A stretch of DNA of 64,000 nucleotides, taken from the NCBI GenBank assembly GCA_039545355.1, contig BCJJ01000016.1, positions 310,001 through 374,000 on the forward strand. The letters are read 5' to 3'. This DNA comes from Trichosporon coremiiforme (Eukaryota > Basidiomycota > Tremellomycetes > Trichosporonales > Trichosporonaceae). Under the pieces are notes generated by a model. The model made no database searches, was not told where the DNA came from, and was given only the letters and a program-made list of their open reading frames with translations. Both the position numbers and the translations under genes were made by a program. Below are positions 34,838-47,204 of the stretch, piece after piece. The stretch's first letter is position 1. Each line of letters opens with the position of its first letter.

Positions 34838-36875
34838 ATGACCGAAACGAAGGACACATCGAAGCGTACGCCTGGATCGGTTCCCAGCTGACAGCAGTCT
34901 TCGCCTATGGCACGCTCATGGTGCCCGCGATCGTGTCGCGTGTGCTTGGTCGCGACATCTCCGACCTGACGTTCCAGGATGCCGTCTTGCCAGGCTTTTC
35001 GCGTCACCACATCACAGGCCGGGACTATCCTGCGATTATCTCTTCTGGAAAACTCGGTCCCGAGGATGCGAGAGTGCGCGGGACTCTCATTTCGAACCTG
35101 ACCGACGACGACATGCGTCTCCTCGACGTTTTCGAAGCGGAGGTGAGTTCCGGCCGAGATGTACGCTGATAATAAGGAGTACTACCGCAAGATTGTGGTC
35201 ATCGAGCTCCTTGGCGACAAGACAACCGGTCACCTGTACAAGTCGGGTGCTGGTATCGAGGCCGCGGGTGAGGCTCGGGCTGAAGCCTATGTGTGGCAGG
35301 AGCACCTTGCCAGGCTCCTCGAGCCTGCCGAGTGGAGCTTCGAGTCGTTCCTCCGTGACAAGGCGGATGCTTGGGCGCAGGGGAAGCACTTGGAGTTTGA
35401 AGACGTCGAGAAGGCTCGAAACGGGTCGTCTGACGATGGCGAGCTTGCGGGCCAGAAGGTCGCTGGATACCCCGAGTTCGGCAGGGGCATGCGCAGGTTC
35501 TGGAAGTTCAGGGACGGCTGTGAGTACTACTTGATACGAAGGGGCGGTTAAGGTAGTTCGCTGACCTCAGACATCAACCTGAACCACGGCAGCTATGGTA
35601 CACCCCCTCGCGCGGTGCTTGAGGCCAAGGACGTACTCAGCAATGAGATTGAAGGAGCTCCCGACGTCTGGATCCGCCGCAGGTCCGAGCCCGCGCTCGC
35701 CGCCACACGCGCCGCTGTCGCGCATATCATCAATGCCAAGGCGGAGGACATCGTGCTTGTCCCCAACGCGACGCACGGCATTAACAACGTCCTGCAGAGC
35801 ATTGAGTGGAACGACGGTGACGTCGTTGTGTGCTGTGAGTAAACCCCACCCTTGAACTCTGTGGCTAATGTCAGACGCCTCGACATACAATGCCGTCTCC
35901 CAGGGTCTCAAGTACATCTGCGACCGAAACCCGGGTGTGCGTCTGGAAGTCATCCCCGTGACCTTCCCCACGACGCACCAGGACCTGATCGACCGCACCG
36001 CCTCAATCTTCAGGACCTACAACCACTCCGTGCCGCACAACTACCAGCCTCTCTCGGGTAAACCCGCTCCCTTTGCCTCTGAGCGTATCCGTCTCGTGGT
36101 CGTAGACTCCATCGCCTCAGCCCCCGGTGTCTCGTACCCGTGGCGCCAGATTGTCGAGCTCGCAAAGCGCTACAAGGTCCTCTCGCTCGTGGACGGCGCG
36201 CACTCGATCGGCCAGGAGCCGCTCGACGTGTCCAAGGCGGACCCCGACTTCTTCGTGTCCAACTGCCACAAGTGGCTCATGTCGCACCGCGGCGGCGCGG
36301 TGCTCTACATTCCGCAGCGGAACCAGGAGCTGATCCGGGCCACCTTCCCCGTGGGTCACTTCTACGAGTCACTCCGCTACCCCACCGTCGGGGGCGGACA
36401 CCCCTGGTCCTGGCAGAAACAGTACGACTGGAACGGGACCATCGACTTCACGCCCATCATCACGATCCAGGATGCGATCAGGTTCCGAAAGGACATTGGC
36501 GGCGAAGAGCGCATTATGGCGTACTGCCACGATCTGGCTGTTAAGGGCGGAAAGAGGCTCGCGAAGCGGTGGAAGACCGAGGTCATGGATAACGATGAGG
36601 GCGAACTCACCAAGTGCATGGTCAACATCCGCCTCCCTCTCCCTCCTGTTCCCAACACTAATGCTGAGACGGCGGTCATTAGCCGCTTCCTCGAGGACCA
36701 GATGCTGTTCAGCTACAACTGCGCCGCGGCCATCTACCCGCATAATGGGCGTTGGTGGACGCGTCTCTCTGCGCAGGTGTGGAATGACATGAGCGACTTT
36801 GACCACATCGGCACAATGTTCGAGGAGGTCGCTGAGAAGATCCGGAAGGGAGAGCACCGGCAGGCGAAGCTGTGA
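34838..36875 (+). CDS. AIG2/GGCT-like cyclotransferase domain fused to a class-V PLP enzyme
   Basis: Exons 34838-34865, 34898-35142, 35177-35519, 35571-35834, 35875-36875 give about 626 residues. Residues about 11-160 form a gamma-glutamyl-cyclotransferase (AIG2-like) domain: FAYGTLM, LPGFSRH, VRGTLI, DVFEAEEYYRK. Residues about 195-626 are a class-V aminotransferase-fold enzyme like isopenicillin-N epimerase and fungal hercynylcysteine-S-oxide lyase (Egt2): FGRGMRRFWKF, YINLNHGSYGTPP, VDGAHSIGQ, and HKWL with the PLP lysine (about Lys426). Exon 3 carries the end of the first domain and the beginning of the second without a break, so the fusion is written in one exon. Introns 1-2 are about 32 and 34 nt; intron 1 has a NAGNAG end and intron 2 an AAG end. 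Substrate is unknown. Confidence 0.9.
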
Positions 36876-37041
36876 TCATCGGTGTCCTGTCTGTAAACTA
36901 AACGGGGCGTGAAAGCCGGAGCCCTAAAATGAGTAGACCTAGATGAAACGAAAGGCTCTTGAGCGGAAAAAGATGTTGCGGACTCGCTGGTGGCGCCCAC
37001 CGCTTGTATCCTACTAATAATGCATTTTCTACGCGTTCTGT

Positions 37042-38159
37042 CTACTTGGTGTGGCAAATGCGGAGCTTGCCGGGAACGTGCGTGTAGTTATCGGCTGGAT
37101 AGGTTAGCTATCGCACTCCTCAAAGCATGCAGAGAAGGTGTGGAAGGAGGAGGGGTATCGTGAAGAGGCGAACAGGTGGTGCGGTGAACTGCCACTTCGG
37201 TGCAGTGCGGATTTCGAACTCACCATAGTTCTTGGGGGGGATGCGAGCGGCCTTGGGCTCCTGGACGTAGTACTCCCAGCCCTGGCGCTCGGCGAAGCGG
37301 CAGGCGTCCTCGCGCGTGCGGAACGCGAGCGTCGTGCCCTGCATGTAGTCGGCGGACGATGCCCAGCCCATCAGCGGGTTCTCCCACCGTCCGGAGCCCT
37401 GCAGAACGTCCCAGTCGATGCGCCAGACCTTCGTCTTGCCCTTGGCGGACTGCATCGTGTTCTTGGTCGGCTTGAAGATGCGGACCTGCATGTTAGCTCA
37501 AGTGGGAAAGGGACAGCCGATGTGCTTTGCGCTGCAGGTGGTGGAACTTCTGCAGGAGAATTAAGACAGAGAGGCGCGGATGTGCGATCCCAACCCCACA
37601 CATGTCTTCAGAGAACGCAGAGCAGACCAAAGCGGGCCGCGGAAGTGAAGCGACAGACCATCGGGGCCGGTATGACGAGCTGGAGGAAACGGCATGATCG
37701 CAGATATCAGGAGAATGACTTTCCGTGACCGTCCACCTGATGAGCTGCTCCTCCATCCAGGCTCTGCAGTCGAACGTTTCCTCTCCCCATATCTGCCTTC
37801 CCTTCCATCCTTGTCCGTTCCATGCAAGTGCGCTGCGCCGACACAATTGTCCGACTAACCTGGCGGTGCCTGAGCTCCTTGGGAGCCTCCGAGACAACGT
37901 CGAAGGTGATCTCCTTAGCGTCCTCGTGCTCGGTGGGGGGTCCGGGCTCGCGGCCGGCAACGACGTCGGTAGGCTGGACGTGCTTGGTTGACCAGCGGGC
38001 GGGGGGAACGAACGAGTCGAGCTCGGACTCGGCGTCGAACTTGGGGCCGACCGAGGTAGGGTTGACACCGCCGGGGACGGTGACGTCGAGGCGCGCGGGA
38101 GTCGTCGAGAACGCACGCGCGGAGACGCGCGCGCGCATGGCGGTGCGGAGGAGCGACAT
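37042..38159 (-). CDS. NDUFS4: Mitochondrial complex I accessory subunit NDUFS4 (18-21 kDa)
   Basis: Exons 38159-37860, 37485-37224, 37094-37042, about 204 residues. The N-terminus (MSLLRTAMRARVSARAF) is Arg/Ser-rich without acids, a mitochondrial presequence. The ETC_C1_NDUFA4-type core reads VRIFKPTKNTMQSAKGKT, WRIDWDVL, NPLMGWASSADYMQG, AFRTREDACRFAERQGW, and the C-terminus KNYADNYTHVPGKLRI spans the last junction. It caps the N-module of respiratory complex I at the matrix side. Intron 1 begins with GTTAGT and is long (374 nt). Tail-to-tail with the fusion gene upstream on the map. Confidence 0.95.
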
Positions 38160-38490
38160 GGTGAGTGGGGTGTGCTGGCTGAACACTGCTCCGAGAGAGC
38201 TGTTGTCGACCACCGAACCGGCGGTGGGACGCAGGCCCGCGGAGGGGAGAGGGGACGCTCGCAGGCTGAGAGCTGGGTGGGAGTTTGGAAACGCCGACGC
38301 GTGGCACCCTCCACTTGCCTCGTCCACTCACAGCAGGCGGATTTCACGACTGCATCGCTGCGCCCAGGCGATGCATGCATACAACCACCGCTACATGACT
38401 TGGATGCATATGTCCTACACGATACAACAAGAATAATGCAATGCAAGAGACACGCGAACATGGACGCGCGTAAGGAGACAGAGAAGCTTT
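38160..38490. other. Short intergenic, NDUFS4 5' flank
   Basis: 331 bp between NDUFS4 start and the CDK8 stop, both minus-strand genes. No coding support; CAT/ATGCATGC words near 38365-38410 only. Confidence 0.5.
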
Positions 38491-40091
38491 TCAGCGCAGC
38501 TTGGTGCGCTTCGCGGGCGGGATAGCGCCGCTGGACGACCGGAAATTGGACGAGCCTGGCAGACGACTGCCCTGCAGCGACGGCGGGAGTCTGTTCGTCA
38601 GTTAGGAGTCGATTCTCGTAGACTCACGATCCCATCTTTGCGTCGCCGTTGTCCTCATGCGTGACTCGGCGCGAGGGATAGGGGATGGTGCTGCCCTCGA
38701 AGACGCTCTCGGCGGCACACCCTCCATCCTCCTGGAACCAGGGGTGGGCGAGCGCGTCGCGAGCCGTGATGCGCTTCGTAGGGTCCCATTCGAACAGCTT
38801 CGTCAGCAGGTCATACCCATTCGAGCTGCCACTGCGGTTCGAATACCACGTAGGCAGCGGGTTCGATGTTGTGTACGGCCCATTGGTCAGATACGTCTTC
38901 CACTCTGGCATGTGCACAATGCCGGGCCAGTGCTCCGCTGTCTGTTAGCTAGCCAATCCGACCATCAGCTCACGCTTCACTGGGCCGAGGACGTCGCAGA
39001 TCTTCGCCATTTGATCTCGCTGGAACGGCAAAGTCTTCTTGCTGTCCAGCTTCGCCTCCTCGCCCTTGAAGATCGGCCGCAGCGACAGCAGCTCGGCGTA
39101 GATGCACCCGACAGCCCATAGATCTGATGTTAGCTAGCGCGACAGAGAGCTCAGCTCACCAACAGCAGCCGTGTAGTGCTTCGATCCGAGGATCAGCTCC
39201 GGAGCACGGTACCAAATGGTAACGACGACCTTGTCGCCTCCGAAGAGACCGCCTTGAGCGAGGGGTTTGTGCCATAGACGAGCGAGACCGAGGTCACCAA
39301 TCTTGACCACGCCGCCGGACGTGACGAGGATGTTGGCGGGCTTCAGGTCACGGTGCAGAGTGAAGTTCGAGTGCAGGTAGTGCAGCCCGCAGAGAAGCTG
39401 GTGCAGCAAACGACGCAGTGTTTGGGACGGGATCGGGCTGCGCACCGTTTGCGAGTGGTGGTGGATGATTTGCTTTCGGTCAGCTAGTACCAGACATCGA
39501 AGCTCACGAGGAAGTCATGCTCGGCGTACTCGAACACCATGTAGATCGCCTTGTCTTCGAGGATGACCTCACGGAGCGCGACAAGATTCCGGTGGTGCAG
39601 CTCGCGGTTCAGCTGAGCATTAGCGCCGCTCACCCACGTCCACGAAGAGCCTCACCATGATTTCTCGTGCTCCACTCTGGCTGATTCCCGCGTACGTCTG
39701 TTGATCGCCTTCCTTGTCTGGCTTGAACTTCTTGATCGCAAACACATCGCCTTCTTTCGCTGGTAGGTCTCCTGGCCTCATGCACAGCTCGGGATTGTTT
39801 AGTGGGTCGTCGCTGACGCTGGGCGACTTGCGCGACACGGTGCCCCGAGACGGTTTCGGCGGCGGCAGTAGGACTGCCTTGTACACTCGTCCGTAGGTTC
39901 CTTGTTTGTTAGCTTGATTACGCAGTGGGTAGCTTACCAGACGAGATGAAACCGAGGATCTTGTACGCCTTCAGAACCCTGTTATGAGCTAGAGCAGCGT
40001 GGATGGCAGCTTACGTTCGTCGTTCGCGATCCCGCTTTGCGCGGTACGCGTGCATGGGGTCGACCATGCCCTGCAGGCGTGTCGAGGCCAT
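38491..40091 (-). CDS. SSN3: Mediator kinase CDK8 (Ssn3/Srb10)
   Basis: Eight exons (minus): 40091-40015, 39978-39938, 39900-39656, 39612-39508, 39472-39160, 39123-38974, 38937-38628, 38590-38491; about 446 residues. Cyclin-C-dependent kinase of the Mediator CDK module in the nucleus. Gly loop [11 protein letters not shown] is rebuilt over two junctions; [19 protein letters not shown] and SGAREI form the ATP lysine and the C-helix; [12 protein letters not shown] (Asp198), [12 protein letters not shown] (DLG in place of DFG, a typical CDK8 trait is DMG) and [13 protein letters not shown] follow. A 40-residue insertion sits between beta strands 2 and 3, as in other fungal Ssn3. Exons 3 and 5 follow AAG acceptors; exon 7 follows acagacag, only the second AG keeping frame. 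Basic C-terminal tail. Confidence 0.93.
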
Positions 40092-40449
40092 GGTATCGTC
40101 GCTGGGGAAGGGGGAGGAAGGAAGACGAAGCTGCAAGGTCGGTGACAATGCTCTAGCGAGTACCCACCTCCACAACACTGATCGCCATTCGGTAGTTACC
40201 TTCCCACGGTCGGCTCGTCTCTGTGGCTGTCCAGTCACGTCAAGCAATCCACTGACGCGGGTGAGACAGAGACAATGTCTGAGGCGCGGACGTGCATCGA
40301 TCGCTCACTCTCTTGTCCCCGACGACGACCGGAGCCGCGACTCCGCCGAGTCAGACGATGTTTCCGATCTGATCCTCGCACCAGCTGACGAACAATGCAT
40401 CGCTTCGATAGTCTACAACGTCCCGCCCAATGGCACATTCAGCCTCGGT
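40092..40449. other. Intergenic, CDK8 5' flank and P450 3' flank
   Basis: 358 bp between two minus-strand genes; open frames on both strands but no supported coding. Confidence 0.5.
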
Positions 40450-42276
40450 TTACTCCTCCAGAGGACGCACAAGGAGCGGGAGCTGTGGGCCCCTCGCCTC
40501 CTCGCCCTCGACGACGCAGCGCTGGATGATCATCCACTTGGGCTTGATCACCGGGCCAGACGGTACCAGCTCAAACTTGAAGTTGCGCAACATGACGTAC
40601 AGGAGCACCTTCATCTCGAGCACCGCCATGCGGTGGCCGCTGGGCTGTCAGTGTTTCGCTCTAGCGAATGATGTGGGGGTCTGCGCCCTAGCCCATGTCT
40701 ACTCACATGCAGTTGTGCGGACCGCCGCCAAACGTAGCGAGCTCCCCCCAAACGCCCGGCATCTTCTTGTGCGGGAAGTTAGGTTGCTCCCAGCGCTCGG
40801 GGCGGAACTCGCGGGAGTCCTCGCCCCACACGTCCGTCAGGCGGTTGGCGGCTTGATACGCTGATCTGTGAGCAATCTCTTCGGTACGATGGTACAGAAC
40901 TCACGAGCCTGGACGTAATCGCCCCTCTTAAGGTGCACGCTGTCCATGACCTTGCCGTCTCGTCCGACGATCGGCTGGCTCAGTGGAATCGTGACGTTCT
41001 CTGTAGCCACACGGCCCATGTTGGGCACCGGCCCTTCGAAGCGGAGAGACTCCCTCACGACATTGTGGAGGTATGGCAAGGCCATGAGCGTCTCAAAGTC
41101 TGGCTCGTCGGAACCGGCTTCCAGCACTTCTCTCCTCAGTTTCTCCTGAGCTTGCTGATTCAAAGCAAGTTGGCGGAGACAGAACCCCGTCGCCGTGCTC
41201 GTCGTCTCGTGGCCCGTGAAGAGCATCGTGGTGATCTGCGCAATGACCTCTGCATCATCCAGTCGCTGGTCTTCTCTCAGATCGGCGGCCGAGTTCGCCT
41301 TGATCAGCAGACTCAGGACGTCCTTCCCAATATCCGTCTTCTTCTCCAGCCTCCCGGCGTGCATGTCCTGCAGCAATCTTCTTTTCTCAGCGATCACTTT
41401 GTGTCCGAACGCTTCAACAGTCTCGCGGCTGCGCTTGACTACGCGCCCGCGCTCGGTCGGGATCTTGCGTGTGATCGGGACTGCGAAGCGGAGCACGGTC
41501 AGCCAGTCCGTGATGAACCCGACACGGAGGACGTCCTGGTACGCCGTCCTCAGGTCGTTCTGCCTGTCGCTCAAGGCGCCGAGATCCTCGCCGATGGCGA
41601 CGAGACCAATGATATCGAGGGCCGCGTTCGAGAGGTGCCCGAACATGTCCATGACCCTTGCACTGGGGACATCATCACACGCCTTCTCAGGTTTGAGGTA
41701 GAAGGGATCGCCCAAGGATGTGAGCATCTTGTCCCTCAGCTCGTAGCCCTTCTCCCACATCCGGGGAAGCATGTCTCGAATCTGCGGCCATCCGAAGGCA
41801 GGGTTCAGCACCCTCCGATGCCTTCGGTGTGCGTGTCCTTCGGCCGCGAGCACGCCGTCTCCGACATTGGCGGCGATCGCCTGCCTCATTCCAGCCGGCT
41901 TCACGAATCGCTCATCCGTCGCACGGTAGATGAATGACAGGGCTGCTGGGTCAACGGTACTCAGCTCGACGACGCCGAAAGGCCGTGCCAGTCGAATCGT
42001 TGGGCCGTATGCATCATGCCATTCCTCAGCAGTGACTCCCGGCGAGCGGCGGACAGTCTCCATCTGGTGACCCAGGAGATTGCTCGGCGGTTTCGGACCG
42101 GGTACGTTTGCGAGCGAGCGAGTCATCCACAGTGTAGGCCAGAAGACGCGGAGGATCGCCCGCAGGATCTTGAGGCTGATTCAGAGCGTGAGAGCACACT
42201 TGAGGAGAGTACGCCAGTTCTCACTTGCCCACTGGAGGTACGTCGACGGCGCTGTATCGAGGAAGAGTGCCGGCAT
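40450..42276 (-). CDS. Cytochrome P450 monooxygenase
   Basis: Exons 42276-42242, 42175-40905, 40851-40707, 40639-40450, about 546 residues. Heme-binding loop FGGGPHNCIGHRMA (Cys483) crosses the last junction; the I-helix TTMLFTGHETTSTATGF, the K-helix ESLR, and FRPERW are all present. HRRHRRVLNPAFGW is the C-helix. The membrane anchor is short (LKILRAILRVFWPTLW). The first exon is uncertain: the only donor that restores frame is GTACCT, giving a 66-nt intron; without it a TGA lies between the first ATG and the anchor. Exon 3 uses an AAG acceptor. Substrate unknown; microsomal location inferred. Divergent from KNL1/Spc105. Confidence 0.9.
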
Positions 42277-43152
42277 CGGTATTGTTGTTGTAGGTGTTGC
42301 GAAGGAGCGGCGGCGGTGAGTCCAACTGAGAGAAACGGGCCCCCCTTTAGCGGCTGGATATATGAGGCGCGGGCCGATACCGGATGCGGATGGCACTGTG
42401 CCGTAACTCCTTAACTGGGAGAGATCTGGAGATTCGAAGCTCGAGCTCACACTGTTGTCTATATCTTGGCCAGAACGATCCGGGGTGGGGTTGAAGAAGA
42501 AGAATTGCCCGAGGCCCCGGGCGCCGCGACCCCATGACCTCTTCCATGTCTTGTGGGACTGGATTGCCGGATGGCGTCGGTCATCTGCACCTTCGATTGT
42601 CTTGGCCGCCTGCACTTTCACGACGCTCCGTGTGTTCCCGCGCCTCATTAGGCATCAAAAGGCGTATACCGTACTCATAAGATAGCCAGAAGGAATCATC
42701 ATACCCGAACACTCTGGAACGGTTAGGACGAGCATATCGCACGGTAAGGGCGAGAAGCATTATTTGGCCCGAGTGCAGTCAGTGCTCCGCTTCAATGGAA
42801 GTTCACACGACAATCGCCGCTTCTCTTGTCCCTCTGTCAGGCGCACCAAACCCTCCTCCCGCTCCCTATCTGTCGCTGATTCTCCGAGGATGCGCTAGTC
42901 GACATCGAGGCTCGGCCCAACACATGCATGCAGCTATGTGCGCAAGCACAGCGGGGGATGTGTGCACGCCACCCCCATGGCAGGCACTATCGCTACCTGA
43001 GGGGAACATCTAAGGTTGTTTGGTATTACGTAACAGTCGCCGCCGCTGCACAAACAAAGTCAGTCACGTTGCATGTAAACAAATGGAGCGGCGGTGATCG
43101 TCGCTGCGTCCTCCACTCTCACCATCATCGACACCCCCCACATCGCGGCAAC
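42277..43152. other. Divergent promoter, P450 / KNL1
   Basis: 876 bp between opposite starts. No coding exon is supported. ggcgggggatgtgtgcacgccaccccc-like palindromic words occur near 42952-42975. Confidence 0.5.
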
Positions 43153-46100
43153 ATGTCGCTACCCCGAGTATCACCTCGGAGACGCAAGTCTGCCGGACTG
43201 AGCGAGCGCAGCCTGAATAACTTCGACGATGACAACCTCACGCTCCCCGCAACCCTTAAGCCAAAGAAGCGCGGTGTGTCTATCGGCGGAGACCTAACCT
43301 CGTCGAGGTCATTTGATGGTCTCAGCGAGATGCAACGTATGCGCCGAGCTGCTGTGAGTTGGGCTGGTGGTATCTATAGCTAACGAACAGCGTCCTCGCA
43401 AGAGTATCTTGAAGCTCGCCGCCCCCGAAGATGAAGAAAACACGGGCGTATATGGGAACACAATCGACTTTGGATCACTGTCCAAGTCAAGACAAAGCCT
43501 GGGTCCATCACGACGAGTCAGCTTTGCTCCCACTTCACACGTTAGGTGAGCTTCCGATTTGCTGTGAAGCTAACAGCAGGATGTTCGAGAAGGGGGAGCC
43601 GAAACCCCGGCGCAAGTCCTCCATGGGCATGATGATGTCACGTCGCCAACAACAGCAGGAGTCGCCGGCCAGATCTTCCCTCCCGGAGATGCCGCGGCGG
43701 CGATCCTCCATCCAACCCGCTCAGGCACCGGCGCAGCAGTACTTCGTGGGCGAAGGCGAGGGCGGCGGTGAGGAGTCGATGGAGCTCGAGTCCGACGACA
43801 GTGCCAACTCGGACGAGATCCTTGCTCAGGTCTCGGCACTGTCGCCCTCGAAGAGCTCCGAGATGTCCGACAGCGAGGACGAGATGAGCATGGACGAGAC
43901 AGCCATTGGAGGTGGCATCGTGCAATGGGACGAAGCCGACACGGAGGAGGAAAGCGACATGGACATATCACAATCGTCCACCGCAACCGACGACGAGGAA
44001 AAGACTATGGATTTCACCGTCGCGCTCGGCCGTGTAGTGCCCATGCATCCACCGCAGGGAGCGAAGCGCAGCCGGCAATCGATCGGATATTCGCACCCTC
44101 TGGAGCCAGGAATGGTGCCGATCCGCCCTGGAGATAGCGACGGCGCCGACCACTCCGATGAAATGGAGATGGAAGAGACCGCGATCTACGGTGGCATCTA
44201 TGGAGGCATGCACGACGACTCGACGATCAGCTCGACCGAAAGTGCTGATGGCGAGCATACTGTCACGTACAATCTCGGACGGATGGACTTCACGCAGGCC
44301 GTCGGTGGCATTGTTGGTCGCGAGAGCTCGGCATCCGACGCCTCGTTTGTTACTGCCAACGGCATGGACTTCACGGAGGTCGGCGGAGGCATCGTCGGAC
44401 GCGAGTCGACCATCAGCGGCGCCGATGTCTCCTACACGATGGGTGGCGGCATGGACTTCACCGAAGTGGGTGGCGGTATCGTCCACGAGCGGACGATTGG
44501 AGGCCAAACGACAGCATCCTACACAACCAGTGGCGGGATGGACTTCACAATTGCAGGAGGCGGCATCAACTACCAGAGTACCGAGGCGTACGGCCGATCG
44601 ACTACGAACATCTTCGCACCCCCGCCTCAGCCGCAGCAGACGCCCGCTCCCATTCCACCAGAAACACCGAAGAGCTCGTCATCAACTCGTTCGCGATCCG
44701 CCCTGCCCGACATGCCTGGCTCGACTCCCGCCGCGCCACGCAATCCCTTTGCTCCTCAACCAGTGACGGCCGAGAAGCCCACGATGAAGAACATCTTTGC
44801 GCCCGGTACGCCGGCGCAAACGACACCTGCAAAGAAGAGCACCCGCCGTATGTCCACCCCGCGCGCCCCGACACCTCACCGACCGCAAGCGGCTGCGACA
44901 CCGGCGAAGTCTCCCGCACGCCCGACAGCCACCCCCGCGAAGTCACCGGCGCGACAGACGGGCACGCCGAGTTTCGCACGTCCAACGGCCGCATCTGTCA
45001 AGAAGAGTGGCACACCTGCGAAGAGTCCGGGCCCGAAGGCGACCCCGAAGCCGCAGAAACGCAACGTCTTTGCGCCCTCGCCCGAGGAGCTCAACGGCCC
45101 GCCGACGCCGCGCACGACGGGGATGCACACTGCCGCCAGCGTCGCGAAGAAGCTCGACTTTACCCCCAGTAGCACGAAGGGCACTCCTAACTCGACTCCG
45201 GCATCGCGAATTCCCCTCGCCGCCTCGGTGCAGACTACGCCTCTGACACTCTCTACGCCTGGTAAGAGAAAGCGAGATGAGGAGGATGAGGACGAGGCGG
45301 AGGAGGAGGCGCCGTCGCGCAAGCAGCAGGCTATCGAGGCGCCGGAAACGGGCTCTGCTCAAAGCTCGACAACGGAGGGAAGGGACAGCACGTCCACCAT
45401 TCCGACACCAACGCCTTCGGCGACCGTGTCGGCGAAGTCGTCGCCAGTACCTGAGGTGCGCGTAGAGCGTCCTGCTCTAGAACCTGGAGTTATGGGTGGT
45501 GAAGATGAGGAAGAGGACATGGAGCTTGAGGAGGAAGAGGAGGAAGAGGTCGAGGGCGAGATCGAAGGAGAGGGCGAGGGCAGTGACCGCGAGGCGACGC
45601 CCGAACCTGAGCCCGAGGATGAAGACCGCCCGCTTCCTACGATCACACCGACGCGACGACGCTCGTCCGCCCCGCGCCCCTCGCTCGGCACTCCGATGCG
45701 CATGCTCTCCGCCGAAACGGCTGGTATGACGTTGCACCCATTCGAGACTTCTCGCGATCGTGCCGAGGCTGCTGCTTCGGCCCCACAGGAGGAGCCCGCC
45801 TCCGCTTCCGACTCCGAACAGAACAACGCTGGACCCATCCCGCTTTCAACGTTCCTGGAGACCGTCGGCGTGCGTTTCCTTGACGACTTAAACCCGCACG
45901 TCCCTAAACCTCGGCGATCCTCTGTCGTGCCGCGCGGGATCCTCTCCACAGGCGAGGACACGCTGTCGTCGTTCACTGTCGCGAACGCCGAGTTGCTCTT
46001 CGTCAACATGTACGACTATGCGATTAACCTTATGAACGCCGAACTCGCTCATGGGCGCGAGGAGATTGCCTCTACCACTCGCGTCTGCGATGCCGACAAC

Positions 46101-47204
46101 CCTGCAGTCATGCAGGACTACTACGAGTGCCCGCCCGAGGAACGGGGACTGTACGAGTCGACTCTGCGAAACTTCAAGGCGAAAGCTCTCCTCGAGGCGC
46201 AGGGCACATGGTACGAATGGCGCATGTCATTGTTGGACCGAGTTAGGCCCGACATTACCGCGATCCACGCTGCGATGACAGAAGAGGCCGAGCGACACGG
46301 CGTCAACCACGAAGTGGCGGACGCGCTGCTCCCCGACCTGATCGAACGCCACAAGACCTTGACAGAGGAGCTTGAGGAGAACAAGAAGCAAGTTGCGCAG
46401 ATTCTGGAGAGCGACCCGACCGAGCTCGCGGACTTGAAGGCGGCCGTGGTCGAGCAAGGCGAGGAGATCATGCGGTTCGAGACCGAGCTCGCGCAGAAGA
46501 GCGCGGCGCTTGCCGAACTGGAGCGCGAGGTCGCCGAGCTCGAACGCCAGGAGCAGGAACACACTGCCGCGCTCGCAGTCGCAAAGGGCATGTGTGACGA
46601 GTACACTAGCTCCGACATTCGCCGGCTGCAGTCCGAGCTCCAGGCCGTGCAGGCGCTGCACGGCTGGCGTATCGTGAAGACGCAGCCGTTCGAGGCAGTG
46701 TACAACAACGAGGTCCTGCTCAAGGTCGATGCCGAGCCAGAACTCTCGCTCATGGGCGACGTGGAGGAAGCTACCGACTGCCTCCTCGCTCTTGCCCAGC
46801 GCGCGTTGCGCGAGCTCAAGCCGAAGGATCTCCCCGCCACCATCCGCGCCGCGGGACAGCTGTGGACCGCTGCTTCCCGCCTCAGGGCCGAGTTGGCCCT
46901 GCTCGGACTGTATTACCCCGCCGCGTTTGAGCTCAGCGACGGAGAATTGCAGTGCAAGGCGCGCCTCATGCTGCCCGCCGCCAAGTCTAGGGCAGACCTC
47001 ACGTTTGGTATTGGCCCGCAGACACTCCGCCTGTGGCCCGAGCCAGTGGCGTTTGCTGTTCCGGTGACGGCTGATGTCAAGTATGGCCGTGCGAAGGGCG
47101 GGCGGCTGGAGGAGATGGCGAAGGAGACGCTGGCGAGCGCGGTGCCGCACGTCCCGGGTGTGTTGCTGCAGGCGTGCGTAGAGGCGGCGGCGCTCTACAA
47201 GTGA
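43153..47204 (+). CDS. SPC105: Kinetochore scaffold KNL1/Spc105/Spc7
   Basis: Exons 43153-43353, 43391-43545, 43580-47204, about 1326 residues. The protein links microtubules, the Mis12 complex and the checkpoint. Visible elements: RKSILK and the PP1-docking RVSF (about 109-112); a series of MELT-type Bub3 docking motifs in the form MDFT at about residues 262, 354, 381, 410 and 439, the last four spaced 27-29 residues with a GGGIV follow-up, plus degenerate MDET and MEET copies; a long Pro/Thr/Lys-rich low-complexity part with SPAR/TPAK repeats; an acidic stretch; then the Spc7 domain (PIPLSTFLETVGVRFLDDL), a coiled coil and a C-terminal RWD-like region. Exon 3 follows a NAGNAG acceptor. Convergent with PCNA. 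Confidence 0.94.
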
